Assembly: GCA_965230015.1 (NCBI GenBank)
Contig: CBDDKF010000014.1
Location: 124,001 to 188,000, forward strand
DNA: 64,000 nucleotides
Reading direction: 5' to 3'
Source: JABSQH01 sp965230015
Lineage (GTDB): Bacteria; Actinomycetota; Acidimicrobiia; Acidimicrobiales; Ilumatobacteraceae
How positions within the stretch are numbered: the first letter of the stretch is position 1; each line of letters begins with the position of its first letter. Below the pieces are notes generated by a model, which had not been told where the DNA came from, ran no database searches, and saw nothing but the letters and a program-made list of their open reading frames with translations. Made by a program: the position numbers and the translations under genes. This document shows positions 55,483 to 63,814 of the stretch, one piece after another.

Positions 55483-56196
55483 CTACAGCCAGTCGGAAAT
55501 TGCAGACATGAACGGTTCGAGGTGGCCGCACCACACGGTGTGACCAGCGCCCTCGATGCGACGAACCTCGAACCCGTCGTTTCGTAGCTCTTCGAAGTCT
55601 GCAGCGCTGAAGTAGTCACTCGGGTCCGGCGCCACGATCAGCGACGCGACGTCGTCGGGGGGTCGATGATCGATCCCTGACAGCGCCGTCATCAGGCTCA
55701 ACGATGTCTCAGCGTCGAATTGTCGTGCCGCTTGCGCCTCAACCCGTCGGTCTTCGTCGCTCCAGTGTGGGCGGTTGGCAGTCAGCCATTCCAGGGTCCG
55801 CGTGGCCTTCATCTCGCTGACGCGACGGCGGTACTCGTTCCCGCCGACTCGCAACTCATATCGGAACGGGGAGTCGACGAAGACCGCTCGCTGCACCTCG
55901 AGCCCGTGGACGCAGTGGGCCAGCACGAGGCTGCCGAGCGAATGGCCCATAGCGAGCTCTGCTGACGGACACACAGCAGCGATCTGGTCAACGCACACAC
56001 CAAGCGATGCGGATTCGTCGGCGGGCGAGTTGCCGTGGCCGGGAAGATCGACCGCAAGCACTCGATATCCGCGTTCGGCAACTCTGGGAGCGACTTCCCG
56101 CCACATCGACCCCGCACCGAACTGTCCATGCAGCAACAATGCGGTTCGATCGCCCGCTCCCCACGACCGCACATAGAGGGCAGCTCGATCGCTCAC
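55483..56196 (-). CDS. Alpha/beta hydrolase
   Basis: 237 residues from the GTG at 56196. The oxyanion part is LLLHGQFGAGSMWREVAP, the nucleophile elbow AMGHSLGSLVLAHC (Ser in GHSLG), the acid probably in IVAPDPSDYF, and the His in GAGHTVWCGH. Substrate unknown. An upstream ATG at 56274 would add 26 unlikely residues. Confidence 0.85.
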   Translation of the reverse strand: MSDRAALYVRSWGAGDRTALLLHGQFGAGSMWREVAPRVAERGYRVLAVDLPGHGNSPADESASLGVCVDQIAAVCPSAELAMGHSLGSLVLAHCVHGLEVQRAVFVDSPFRYELRVGGNEYRRRVSEMKATRTLEWLTANRPHWSDEDRRVEAQAARQFDAETSLSLMTALSGIDHRPPDDVASLIVAPDPSDYFSAADFEELRNDGFEVRRIEGAGHTVWCGHLEPFMSAISDWL

Positions 56197-56276
56197 AAGG
56201 CCACCATATGGCCGCGAACTCGCCAGCCCAGCGCACTCGAGTGCGTCCGGCGCGAAGGCCATCACGCGTGCCACTC

Positions 56277-56360
56277 CGCTCGGGAATGCTCATCCGTGGG
56301 GTTCCCAAACCGTACGCGAAAACGGCACCGGTGCGCTCGATCACGCGCGCGGAAAGGTGC
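56277..56360. repeat. Interspersed repeat, copy 6, with an upstream companion block
   Basis: CGCTCGGGAATGCTCATCCG (56277-56296) matches the block upstream of copy 8. Then AAAACGGCACCGGTGCGCTC and GATCACGCGCGCGGAAAGG. CGGCACCGGTGCG is itself a dyad. The stretch 56361-56499 looks empty. Confidence 0.75.
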
Positions 56361-56499
56361 GGCTGTGCACGGTTCGGGTCAGGCTGTTGCCGACGACGCT
56401 CCGGGCTATCGAGTCGATGAACAGCCAGCACACCGTTGGAACTCGCTGCGGGGCCTGCAGTGAATCAACAGCGTCAGTCCGATCTGCAAGGGTGGCTCC

Positions 56500-56859
56500 G
56501 TGTCGGGAGCTTCTCAGTTGATCCGAGAGAAGCCGTACGCGGCCTGGCTGGCCTCGCTGCTGACGTTCGGCCTCGCCGGGAGCATCGTGGTTGCGCTCAC
56601 GCACGACGAGTTCCTCGACTGCTCCAACCCCCAGACTCACGAGTCAGCAAACACTCCGCTCGGTTGGTCGATGGCCGTCATGGCCACGGTCATCCCAGCA
56701 ATTGTCGGCGTGACGATTGGTCTGGCTGCGTCCCGCCGGCTCATCGGAGTATCGATCGCAGTTGCAGCTCTCCAAGCCGTCATTTGGACTTGGGCGCTGA
56801 CGCCCACCGGAAACTGCGAATCGGCGTCAGCCATCAAGGCCTGCTTCGCGTCGCTGTGA
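56500..56859 (+). CDS. Small membrane protein
   Basis: 119 residues from a GTG. Three or four hydrophobic segments: AAWLASLLTFGLAGSIVVAL, MAVMATVIPAIVGVTIGLAA and IAVAALQAVIWTWAL. A Cys pair (ECxN-type and ESASAIKACF) lies on the outer side. Unknown function. Confidence 0.6.
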   Translation: MSGASQLIREKPYAAWLASLLTFGLAGSIVVALTHDEFLDCSNPQTHESANTPLGWSMAVMATVIPAIVGVTIGLAASRRLIGVSIAVAALQAVIWTWALTPTGNCESASAIKACFASL

Positions 56860-57030
56860 TCAGCGCCTCCGAAATGGAGCGCGCCCTGACGATGTCGAAC
56901 AGCTAACGCATCGAGGTCGTCCACTGAGATCCGTAGCTGCGTCGCAGCTGGTGCCTCCGCACGGCAGACCCGTCAAGTCTGCCGACGACCCTGGGATCCA
57001 TCCGATATCACTCGACTCGATCGCCAAGCG

Positions 57031-57115
57031 CCCCACTCGGGTACGGCACGACTCGCGAGCGCGTCGTTTCGTTGCACCGCTCGGTATCGCCGTCGCGTGA
57101 CCGCCAAACGATGCA
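57031..57115. repeat. Interspersed CGGCAC repeat, copy 7
   Basis: CCCACTCGGGTACGGCACG then ACTCGCGAGCGCGTCG. This copy matches copy 2 (49135) best, including a tail, GCTCGGTATCGCCGTCGCG, at about 57078-57097. It lies 20-100 bases beyond the stop of the minus-strand gene. Confidence 0.7.
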
Positions 57116-57134
57116 GCCACAACCAGGGCGACCG

Positions 57135-57467
57135 CTATGCGCTCCATTCGATCGACGAGGGTGCGTTCGTCTCGGCCGTGCGCATCGCCTGGTCGACGGT
57201 GGTGTGACCGCCAGAGTCGACCCACGTCGGAGTTGTCGCTTGGCCAGCGTGCTTGAAGCGGACGTAGTACAGAAGCCCGTCCGGGCCGACTGGTTGCGGT
57301 TGCTCATCGGGTTCGGCTGTGCCGTCGTCAACTGCGAGCTGGTGCCACCAGTCGAAGTCGAACGCCACGATGTCGACCGGAGATTCGACCGACCCGTCGT
57401 AGAGCCAGACGCCCGACCGAACGATGAGCACGAGCGCAGACTGCCCGATCGCGTGCGTCAATCGCAA
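57135..57467 (-). CDS. Small hypothetical protein
   Basis: 110 residues: VLIVRSGVWLYDGSVESPVD, then VAFDFDWWHQLAVDDG and VGPDGLLYYVRFKHAGQATT. It looks like a small beta-rich soluble protein. Codon usage is gene-like. No family recognised. Confidence 0.55.
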   Translation of the reverse strand: MRLTHAIGQSALVLIVRSGVWLYDGSVESPVDIVAFDFDWWHQLAVDDGTAEPDEQPQPVGPDGLLYYVRFKHAGQATTPTWVDSGGHTTVDQAMRTAETNAPSSIEWSA

Positions 57468-57488
57468 CGACCGCCGAAGGTGCCGAAC

Positions 57489-57575
57489 CGCTCAGGAATG
57501 CTCATCCGTAGGCTTGCCCCACCCCTGCGCGAGATCGGCACCTTTGCGCTCGCTGATCAGCGCGGAATGCACGCC
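57489..57575. repeat. Interspersed repeat, copy 8, with an upstream companion block
   Basis: CGCTCAGGAATGCTCATCCG (57489-57508) and then GAGATCGGCACCTTTGCGCTC, CGCTGATCAGCG (a perfect 12-bp palindrome) and CGGAATGCACGCC. This is one of the cleanest copies and sets the consensus. Confidence 0.8.
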
Positions 57576-57898
57576 GTCACCGGCGCGGACACGTGTTGAT
57601 CAGCGTGATCAAGACGGTGGGGTTCGGGTTTGTTGCCGGTCACTCGTCGGGCCGTGCGGCTAAGCAGACCGTGACCCGTTGACGATGTCCGCCCCCTGGG
57701 TTGGGCTGATCGAGCGACGTCGCGGACGACTGGGAGATCGGTGCTCAGTTCCTGCGAGCCGAATCACGAGCCCTCAGGGTCGCAGCACGTCACGACGGTC
57801 TATCCTTGTTCGTTCCAGGCGCTGCCGGCGATGGTGTCTTGGCCCTATAAGTCCTAGTGCTGGAGGCCAAGCTTTGGAACCGCACCGAGTCGGCCGTC
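57576..57898. other. Gene-free stretch
   Basis: No credible gene on either strand in this stretch between copy 8 and the next gene, and no recognised repeat or terminator. Confidence 0.45.
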
Positions 57899-58249
57899 CT
57901 AGTCTGGCATCCTCGCCGAAATCGCCTTGGCCTCGACGTCAAGTTGCTCCCACATAGGGCGGGCCTTGGGGGCGGCATCGCAACGGGTCAGTAGCACAGT
58001 ACTGATCGCCAGCAATCCCATCGCCTGTCGCCACATGACCGCATGGCTCAGCTGTTCCTGAGCGGTGTCTATGAAGGCGGCCAGTGCGACCGGCTCTACC
58101 GTCACTTGGTCTTCGCGAATGTCTGTCAGTCCCGACTCCCGCTCGAGAAACGCCTCTAGTGAGCGGATACCTCGAATGTAGAACTCGGCCGCACGAGTTG
58201 ACGCGTTCCACAGCACCTTTCCACTCGGGGAATGGAACCAGACGCTCAT
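57899..58249 (-). CDS. Small hypothetical helical protein
   Basis: 116 residues: SVWFHSPSGKVLWNASTRAAE, then LEAFLERESGLTDIREDQVT and AAFIDTAQEQLSHAVMWRQA. Mostly helical and soluble. No family recognised. Confidence 0.55.
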   Translation of the reverse strand: MSVWFHSPSGKVLWNASTRAAEFYIRGIRSLEAFLERESGLTDIREDQVTVEPVALAAFIDTAQEQLSHAVMWRQAMGLLAISTVLLTRCDAAPKARPMWEQLDVEAKAISARMPD

Positions 58250-58398
58250 GATGCCCTCATGACGAGCTCCGAACTGCGCACAACCAAGGTTTGCATAGCG
58301 GGCCGCATGGCCTCATCCACCGTCTCGGCCATCACCTCAACGAGTTGGCCCGTTTGAGCGCACGCATAACGCTCGAGCGGCTTCGCGTGCTCACGGCG

Positions 58399-58455
58399 TC
58401 GCGTATCGGCACATGCAGCGTGCAGTCACCTACTCGGAAAGGTGCGTCGAGCCCG
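58399..58455. repeat. Interspersed CGGCAC repeat, copy 9
   Basis: GTCGCGTATCGGCACATGCAG, then TACTCGGAAAGGTGCGTCG. The tail matches copy 10. It lies about 100-160 bases beyond the 3' end of the next minus-strand gene, in a 307-base gap (58250-58556) that holds nothing else. Confidence 0.65.
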
Positions 58456-58556
58456 TGTTCTCGTCGTGGGAACCTGCCGGTCGCCGAGGAAGCGACTCGC
58501 AGACGGGCCGACCTGGGCGTGCCTGGTCATTCGCGGGACAACGACGCCAGAAGCCT

Positions 58557-59168
58557 CTACATCTTGTGCGGCTGCGTCGCTTCGCCGCTCTGAGCCGGTC
58601 GATCAGATCGGGGTCGCATTCGTCCGACTGCTCTTACGCGGTGTGATCCCGATGGTCCGTTCAGCACGCATCCAGCAACGAGCCCTCCGGGTGTGACATC
58701 AATACGGACCGCGATTCCGAGGTCTCGAAGACTGACTGTCTCGAACGTGCCGCCTTGTGCGGTTCTGAGACGCACGACCAGGCCACGGTTGGTGATCAGG
58801 ATTGAGTGCATCGGCGCCAGCGCGCCCAATGCGCCGTTGCGCAGTTTCGGTGCGCGCAATTGCGCACCGACTTCGCTATTCACCGCAACGGTGAAGAGCC
58901 GATTCCGCGGTGGCCGTTCGCCGAGCAGCCAGAACAGAACCAGAATGACCAGAACCAACGACGCGATCGAGGGCAGGAGCCACAGCGGGTCGTTCCCGCG
59001 CCGGATGAGCCAGAGGAACAGCAGCGCCGCACACGTGTACCACGGCCATACCTGCCACCACACACGGCGACCCAACGCCCGCCACACACTGACCGTGCGT
59101 ACAGACCCATCACTGTCGAGGAGTCGATCGGCGCCGAGGTAGCCGCGGAGCGGCTGACTGCTTAGCAC
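58557..59168 (-). CDS. Membrane protein, unknown
   Basis: About 203 residues. Two adjacent membrane segments (WYTCAALLFLWLIRRG; LVLVILVLFWLLGERPPR) are followed by a cytosolic beta-rich domain (HSILITNRGLVVRLRTAQGG, then VSLRDLGIAVRIDVTPGG), which resembles a PH-like fold. Start: the GTG at 59168, four bases after the stop of the upstream gene, is preferred. An ATG at 59207 would overlap that gene by 35 bases. Probably co-transcribed with it. Confidence 0.6.
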   Translation of the reverse strand: MLSSQPLRGYLGADRLLDSDGSVRTVSVWRALGRRVWWQVWPWYTCAALLFLWLIRRGNDPLWLLPSIASLVLVILVLFWLLGERPPRNRLFTVAVNSEVGAQLRAPKLRNGALGALAPMHSILITNRGLVVRLRTAQGGTFETVSLRDLGIAVRIDVTPGGLVAGCVLNGPSGSHRVRAVGRMRPRSDRPAQSGEATQPHKM

Positions 59169-59172
59169 GGCA

Positions 59173-59595
59173 TCAGACCTTGTTCGCTTGCTGAGCCCGA
59201 AGGTCATAGGCGACCGCCGAAACGACCATCGGCAACAAGCACAATCCGATGAGCAGCAACCAGAAACTCTCGTCGGGCCCACCGGTCCCAGAGACGGAGT
59301 CGTCGGACCCAACGGTGAGGAGATACCAGATCGCCGGCGTGGCCGGCGTCGCAACAACGATGGCCGAGGCGCCGATCAGATAGATCCGACCTCCTCGACC
59401 AAGGCGCCACACATGGTTGCGTCGAGTCCACCACGCAACCGTCAACGGTCCCACCAGGACAAGGAGCGGAACCGACACGGTGAACAGTGGTGAAACGACC
59501 GTCAGCAACGCGAGCCCAACAAGCCCGTAGAGGTACAACGACAGGCACGCTTCGTAGCCCTCGTTCTCGATCCTCATACATCTGTCAATCGGCAA
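59173..59595 (-). CDS. Small membrane protein
   Basis: 140 residues. Four hydrophobic segments: YLYGLVGLALLTVVSPLFTV, LLVLVGPLTVAWW, IYLIGASAIVVATPATPAIW and FWLLLIGLCLLPMVVSAVAY. It ends LRAQQANKV. Probably partner of the next gene downstream. Unknown function. The alternative ATG at 59577 is close. Confidence 0.6.
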   Translation of the reverse strand: MPIDRCMRIENEGYEACLSLYLYGLVGLALLTVVSPLFTVSVPLLVLVGPLTVAWWTRRNHVWRLGRGGRIYLIGASAIVVATPATPAIWYLLTVGSDDSVSGTGGPDESFWLLLIGLCLLPMVVSAVAYDLRAQQANKV

Positions 59596-59795
59596 ACTCA
59601 GCGGCCACTGAAGCGGGACGTAACGGGGCGCTTGTCACGGCTCTTGAATCTGGGCGTCGCTGTTCCCGACTGCCTCGGCTGCATGCTTCGCGACCTTGCT
59701 GCGTCGGCCTACGAGTCGCCGGTGAATCAGCTGTCGGCGCGGCTTCACCGGACCAATCGGAATCGCACCACCTAGCTTTGGGATCGGAACCGCCC

Positions 59796-59845
59796 TGTAT
59801 CGGCACGTCGCGAGTGCGTGTAGTCGCCCGGAAAGGCGCGTCGCT
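59796..59845. repeat. Interspersed CGGCAC repeat, copy 10
   Basis: CCTGTATCGGCACGTCGCG then GTCGCCCGGAAAGGCGCG. The tail is close to copy 9. It lies 50 bases before a plus-strand lipoprotein gene, in a 301-base gap (59596-59896) otherwise empty. Confidence 0.65.
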
Positions 59846-59896
59846 GCATCTTTGCCTCGGGGTTTCTCGGAGGTATTGCAAACATGATGTGCACTG

Positions 59897-60418
59897 GTGA
59901 ACTCGGGCGCCTCTGAGGAACGTCTAACTCGTGTGAGATCAGCACTGGTGGTCGCCGCCACATTGCTCGGCGTGGCGTGCGCCGGGACCCACGATGCCGC
60001 CGCGCCAACTTCTGCTGCGCCGGTGACAGAAGTGACCGAAGCTGGCTCGGAGGGGTCAACGTCAACTACTCCCGCTGGAGATCCGTCGTCGCACACCACC
60101 AAGCCGAATGAAACGACAACGGTGCTCGATCCACTCACCGCTGAGGAGGTCCTCGCTGCCCCCGAACTCGTCGGCCGCACCGTTCGAGTTCAAGGCTCCT
60201 TGATCGTGAACCAGGATGGCTCAATTCACTTGTGCTTCCTGATCGAGGACGGCGTGCGGCCGAGTTGTTCTCCCGGCTCTCGAATCGAGCTGAGAGGACC
60301 GGTGCCGTTTGACGAACTTGATCTGCGAGAGGAAGTGCGTGGTGTCGAGCGATACGACGCCGACCTGATCGTTGCGCTCGATACCGCAACCACCGCAACC
60401 TTCCTTCAGACAGCGTGA
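59897..60418 (+). CDS. Small lipoprotein
   Basis: 173 residues. The signal core VRSALVVAATLLGVACAG includes a lipobox with Cys near residue 28. An acidic Ser/Thr linker follows, then an OB-like compact domain (PELVGRTVRVQGSLIVNQDG, then SRIELRGPVPFDELDLREEV). The VRVQG phrase recalls nucleic-acid-unrelated OB folds of secreted proteins (tentative). GTG start; a second GTG at 59933 is possible. Confidence 0.6.
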   Translation: MNSGASEERLTRVRSALVVAATLLGVACAGTHDAAAPTSAAPVTEVTEAGSEGSTSTTPAGDPSSHTTKPNETTTVLDPLTAEEVLAAPELVGRTVRVQGSLIVNQDGSIHLCFLIEDGVRPSCSPGSRIELRGPVPFDELDLREEVRGVERYDADLIVALDTATTATFLQTA

Positions 60419-60566
60419 GAGTTCATGCCTGACCACACTGGCGCCCGGTCGTTGTCAGCGACCACTGGTGAATGAGGTCGCCGAGCGACGCGCAACGACC
60501 GGCGAGGTCCCACACGCCCTCGTCACCCGCTCCATATCGACCGACACCACCATGGGTGAGCACCGT

Positions 60567-60620
60567 CCGGGTACGGCACCTCGGGGTGCGCCTGCCCGCG
60601 CGGAATTGCTCAGCGACTCT
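60567..60620. repeat. Interspersed CGGCAC repeat, copy 11
   Basis: CGGGTACGGCACCTCGGGG then CCCGCGCGGAATTGCTCAGCG. It follows the lipoprotein gene by about 150 bases. The rest of 60419-60686 is empty. Confidence 0.65.
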
Positions 60621-60686
60621 TCGGCGTGCGGCGAGCCACTACTGCTCGTACCTGGCTGACTCACGGTCGCAGCCCTGATCGCTTGG

Positions 60687-60884
60687 TTGGCTCACGGGAG
60701 CGTTCAAGGTCGGAGATGGACCGTGCCATGCGCTGCGTCCGAGCTCGAACCTCTCGTGGCGTCGTTGAACGACGAGTACGACGTCTTGATCGTCGATTCA
60801 GCGCCGAACGATCTGCAGGTGATCACCGAACCCTCACAAGTTGCCGATCACGCCGACATCCCATTGGCGCCGACCGCGCAATGA
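60687..60884 (+). pseudogene. ParA-type ATPase remnant
   Basis: 65 residues with the C-terminal half of a ParA core: NDEYDVLIVDSAPNDLQVI corresponds to the Walker B/deviant switch region 'YD.VIVD.PP', and HADIPLAPTAQ to the following strand. The P-loop (KGGxGKT) N-terminal half is missing and nothing like it is upstream. It is truncated and thus non-functional as an ATPase. Its TGA overlaps the ATG of the next gene, as in working parA-parB operons. Confidence 0.55.
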
Positions 60885-61199
60885 CCGCTGAGGAGTCAAC
60901 ACTCGAGAAGCACCTGGGGCGGGTCCGTCAGCAAAAAGACGCCGGCCGCGTCGCCGCCGACCCCTGATCCGACGCCGCCAGCCCCAGCGCCGGTCGCTGC
61001 AGTGAGTGCGCCGGCCCGGTCGCAACGGGCGGGGGAGCGGTGGGAGGACACCCACCGTCGATCGACGTTCCACATGAGCAACCAGTTGCTCGGGGAGCTA
61101 GCGCACTTCTGTGCATCGACCGGACGGAACAAGAGTGAGGTCGTGCGAACTGCGGTGGCGGAGTACTTGAAGGCTGAGACCGTAGACCGTAAACGGTAA
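60881..61199 (+). CDS. Ribbon-helix-helix protein (small ParB-like), frame broken by one extra A
   Basis: The ATG at 60881 begins MTAEESTLEKHLGRVRQQK, then a stop. Deleting one A from the A5 run at 60933-60937 opens a Pro/Ala-rich linker in the other frame and a C-terminal RHH domain: RRSTFHMSNQLLGELAHFC, then RNKSEVVRTAVAEYLKAE. Total about 105 residues. RHH proteins downstream of ParA are typical centromere-binding partners of plasmid partition systems. It is probably a leftover of an integrated plasmid or element. Confidence 0.55.
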
Positions 61200-61259
61200 A
61201 CGGTGGCCCCTACATTGAGGCGGGAGCCGGCGTACGGCCGTATCTGGTAGGTGAGCGTG

Positions 61260-62276
61260 TTAGGGGCCGGGTGTGAAGATGGCTGTTAGCCGAGGCGAGT
61301 AGATGAGGCTCGAACCGCCTGCGAGGTTGTTGCAGACGATGTGGTACGTGGCGGTGTCGCCAGCAGCGATATTGAATACGCGTGACGCCGAGAGGTGCGC
61401 GTTGTCGCCGCCGATCGGGGACTGCCAGAACAGTACTTCTCCGGGTGGTGGGGTGCTCACTTCGTTCAGCACGCCGCACTGCAGGAATTCACCGTCGGTT
61501 CTTTCCTCCATCTCGCCGGTGGCGATCGCGGCAACGTGGCCGTCGACGGGTGCGGTCACCTCCACCGATCGGATCGACGTCGGCGACGGTCCCGCAGATA
61601 TTTGGTCGATCGTTTCGCTAACGTTGATGAAGGGTTGTGCTGCGTCCAATGCGGCGATGCCTGCGGTGTTGGACGCGATGGCACCGTCTTGGGAGCTGTC
61701 GTTTGCCTCGACGGCGGCGAGGCGGTTGGCGAGTTCGGTGAGTGAAGTGTTGGTGTAGTAGCCGACGATGTCACCGAGTAGCGAGACGTTGCCGTTTTGG
61801 TTGAAGACCTTGATCGCCCCGCCCGGCGACAACGTCACATCGACTTTGTTCGGAAACGGTGCCTGACCGGCTGACACGTTCAGGTTCGACAGCAGGGGCA
61901 CGTCGGTGAGATTGGCGGGGAACAGTCGCAGGTTGGTTTGCGCGGTGGGTTTGACGGCGGTGACGTTCATCGCCACAGCGACCGCATCGGCGGGGATCGC
62001 GAGTGGTCCGGTGCACTCGCCGACGTTGCCGGTGATCTGCTGGGTGTACACCTCGCCGGCGCCGAGTGGTGTCGATCGTGGTCCGACTTGGTTTGGTGCG
62101 GGCCGGTAGTCGAACGCTCGACATCCTGGGGTTGGGACGTAGGTGGCGTCGGTGTCGCCGGGTGCGGCGTCAGCTGACCATGCCGAGGTGACGATCAGCG
62201 TGGCGGCGACGGACAGGACTGCGACCATGGCGGTCCAGATGAGCGTGCGGATACGGATCTCAATGGCAGGGTCCAT
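61260..62276 (-). CDS. Secreted cell-surface protein
   Basis: 338 residues. A signal peptide or N-terminal anchor (TLIWTAMVAVLSVAATLIVT) is followed by a beta-rich domain. The segment VAVAMNVTAVKPTAQTNLRLF, then GGAIKVFNQNGNVSLLGDIVGYY, is like a domain repeated in many acidimicrobiial surface proteins, as I recall. A coiled-coil-like stalk (LANRLAAVEANDSSQDGAI) and a second beta domain complete it. No anchor at the C-terminus, so secretion or anchoring by the N-terminus. Minus strand. Confidence 0.75.
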   Translation of the reverse strand: MDPAIEIRIRTLIWTAMVAVLSVAATLIVTSAWSADAAPGDTDATYVPTPGCRAFDYRPAPNQVGPRSTPLGAGEVYTQQITGNVGECTGPLAIPADAVAVAMNVTAVKPTAQTNLRLFPANLTDVPLLSNLNVSAGQAPFPNKVDVTLSPGGAIKVFNQNGNVSLLGDIVGYYTNTSLTELANRLAAVEANDSSQDGAIASNTAGIAALDAAQPFINVSETIDQISAGPSPTSIRSVEVTAPVDGHVAAIATGEMEERTDGEFLQCGVLNEVSTPPPGEVLFWQSPIGGDNAHLSASRVFNIAAGDTATYHIVCNNLAGGSSLIYSPRLTAIFTPGP

Positions 62277-62329
62277 GCGGGGGAGTGTCCCACATCACGA
62301 CTCTTTACCGTCTGTGATCGTGATCACGA

Positions 62330-62659
62330 ATGGTGCCCCGATCGAGGGGTTCAGTTTACAGATCGTGCCTTCTGCCGACCGGGTACGACCTGACCGGCTT
62401 CACCGCCGACGGCGAGTTCCGGATCGGGGTCGGCCGCGCCGGGTTCAGCGACGAGGAGACGATCTTCTCCGGTCTCCTGGAAGGCGACTTCGACGACGCG
62501 GGCAACAACGCCAAGATGATCTACTCCTTCTCCGGTATCGACGGGTCCGAGTTCGTCGTCGACGGCGCCAACGTCGACGGGTCGGCACCCATCAGTGCGA
62601 TTGGCCCGACTCGACCCCACGGTGACGACTCGACGGTCACGATCGACGCCGACTGCTGA
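62330..62659 (+). CDS. Short acidic hypothetical protein, possibly the end of a truncated surface protein
   Basis: 109 residues in an ORF that overlaps no other. GYDLTGFTADGEFRIGVGRAG, FDDAGNNAKMIYSFSGIDGS and the acidic tail are gene-like, but the N-terminal 20 residues (MVPRSRGSVYRSCLL) do not match, and no ribosome site is clear. It may be the 3' end of a gene cut off upstream. Unknown family. Confidence 0.4.
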   Translation: MVPRSRGSVYRSCLLPTGYDLTGFTADGEFRIGVGRAGFSDEETIFSGLLEGDFDDAGNNAKMIYSFSGIDGSEFVVDGANVDGSAPISAIGPTRPHGDDSTVTIDADC

Positions 62660-62785
62660 GCGCTGATCAAGAACTGCGCCCCCTTCACTGCTGCGAGACC
62701 GCACCACCGGCCAAGAAGGCAACACCCAACCGCGGTCAGGAGTCGACCCGCCCAATAGCGGTCGACTCCACCTGCACCCAGAACC

Positions 62786-62840
62786 AGCGCATAACGGCAC
62801 CGATGTGCGAGCTGGTCAGCGCGGAATTGTGCGCCGGTTC
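62786..62840. repeat. Interspersed CGGCAC repeat, copy 12
   Basis: GCGCATAACGGCACCGATGTG, then GCTGGTCAGCGCGGAATTG. A clean copy. It follows the 62659 stop by about 125 bases and precedes a lipoprotein gene by about 145. The rest of 62660-62982 is empty. Confidence 0.8.
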
Positions 62841-62982
62841 CGGCGATCTCGGCATCGACGCGAGACTCGAGTACACCCGTCGTGATGCGACGGGGCGCGT
62901 CACCTCGACTACTCCGACACTTCGGGCCATCTACGACAAAGACTCGATTCGGTTTCTGTACACCGAGGCCGCTGGAAAGATC

Positions 62983-63768
62983 ATGCACACGACTCGTCCT
63001 CGACAGCTCCTCCAATCGATGGCGCTCGGCGCAGCATGGGTTTGCGCACTGGCCGCTTGCGGCCCGGACAACGCTGCTCTCGAAGGTGACAGACTCCCGA
63101 CCGTGCCTCCATCGACACAGAGTGTCGACACGACCCCGAAAGACCCTCCCTCCTTCACAGAGTCCGAGATCAAACTGCTCGAGTCGCCCCAACGTTGTTC
63201 GGCGCAACAAGCGAACTATGACAACCAAGACGACTACATCAACGTGACAACGTCGCAGATGCTCGAGGGAGTCTTTTCCCCCAAAGAGTCAGCAGCAACG
63301 CCGATCCTTGGCGAAGTGGTGAGTGTTGGAGGCCCTGCGACGGTAGACCTCTTGCCGCCAGAAGCTGAGCTGGAGTTTCGCCTCGAACGTGGAGAAACCA
63401 ATCCCTCCATACCGATCGACACGATCGCTGTCACCTACCGCGTGGTCGACGCCTTCGGCGATCGCGAGATCCCTCCAACCGTCACGGTCGAGGTTCGAAC
63501 CGGCGACTTGTCCCGGGTTGAGGGCTGTGGCACCGATCTGCCTGCAATCGGATCGATCGAGTTCGTGGGGTTCGTCGAGGCTGAAACTGTCAACCCCGAA
63601 CCAGTCGACACCGTCAACATCGCGTACCTCCGCGTCGGCTTCGACAAAGGAGTATCCAACGCGTTCGTACCGCTGGCGTACACGAACCCGCTAGCTTCCC
63701 GACTCGATGGGGTCCCTGCATCCGACCTCATCGAGGAGTCGCTGAGGTTCGCAGAGAAGGAGCGGTGA
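62983..63768 (+). CDS. Lipoprotein, unknown
   Basis: 261 residues from the ATG at 62983. The signal peptide leads to lipobox CALAAC with Cys26. A Pro/Ser/Thr linker follows, then a domain with three or more Cys (SPQRCSAQQ, EGCGTDLP) and VDLLPPEAELEFRLERGETN. The ORF extends 60 codons further up without a signal, through repeat copy 12; I reject that part. Anchored at the membrane surface; function unknown. Confidence 0.7.
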   Translation: MHTTRPRQLLQSMALGAAWVCALAACGPDNAALEGDRLPTVPPSTQSVDTTPKDPPSFTESEIKLLESPQRCSAQQANYDNQDDYINVTTSQMLEGVFSPKESAATPILGEVVSVGGPATVDLLPPEAELEFRLERGETNPSIPIDTIAVTYRVVDAFGDREIPPTVTVEVRTGDLSRVEGCGTDLPAIGSIEFVGFVEAETVNPEPVDTVNIAYLRVGFDKGVSNAFVPLAYTNPLASRLDGVPASDLIEESLRFAEKER

Positions 63769-63814
63769 CGACCAACGCTGCGTCCTGAATCGACACGGCT
63801 GACATCACCCGCAG

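Noticed and set aside
62803..62982. N-terminal extension of the last lipoprotein
   Set aside because: It runs through repeat copy 12 and would place 60 residues before a clear lipoprotein signal peptide.
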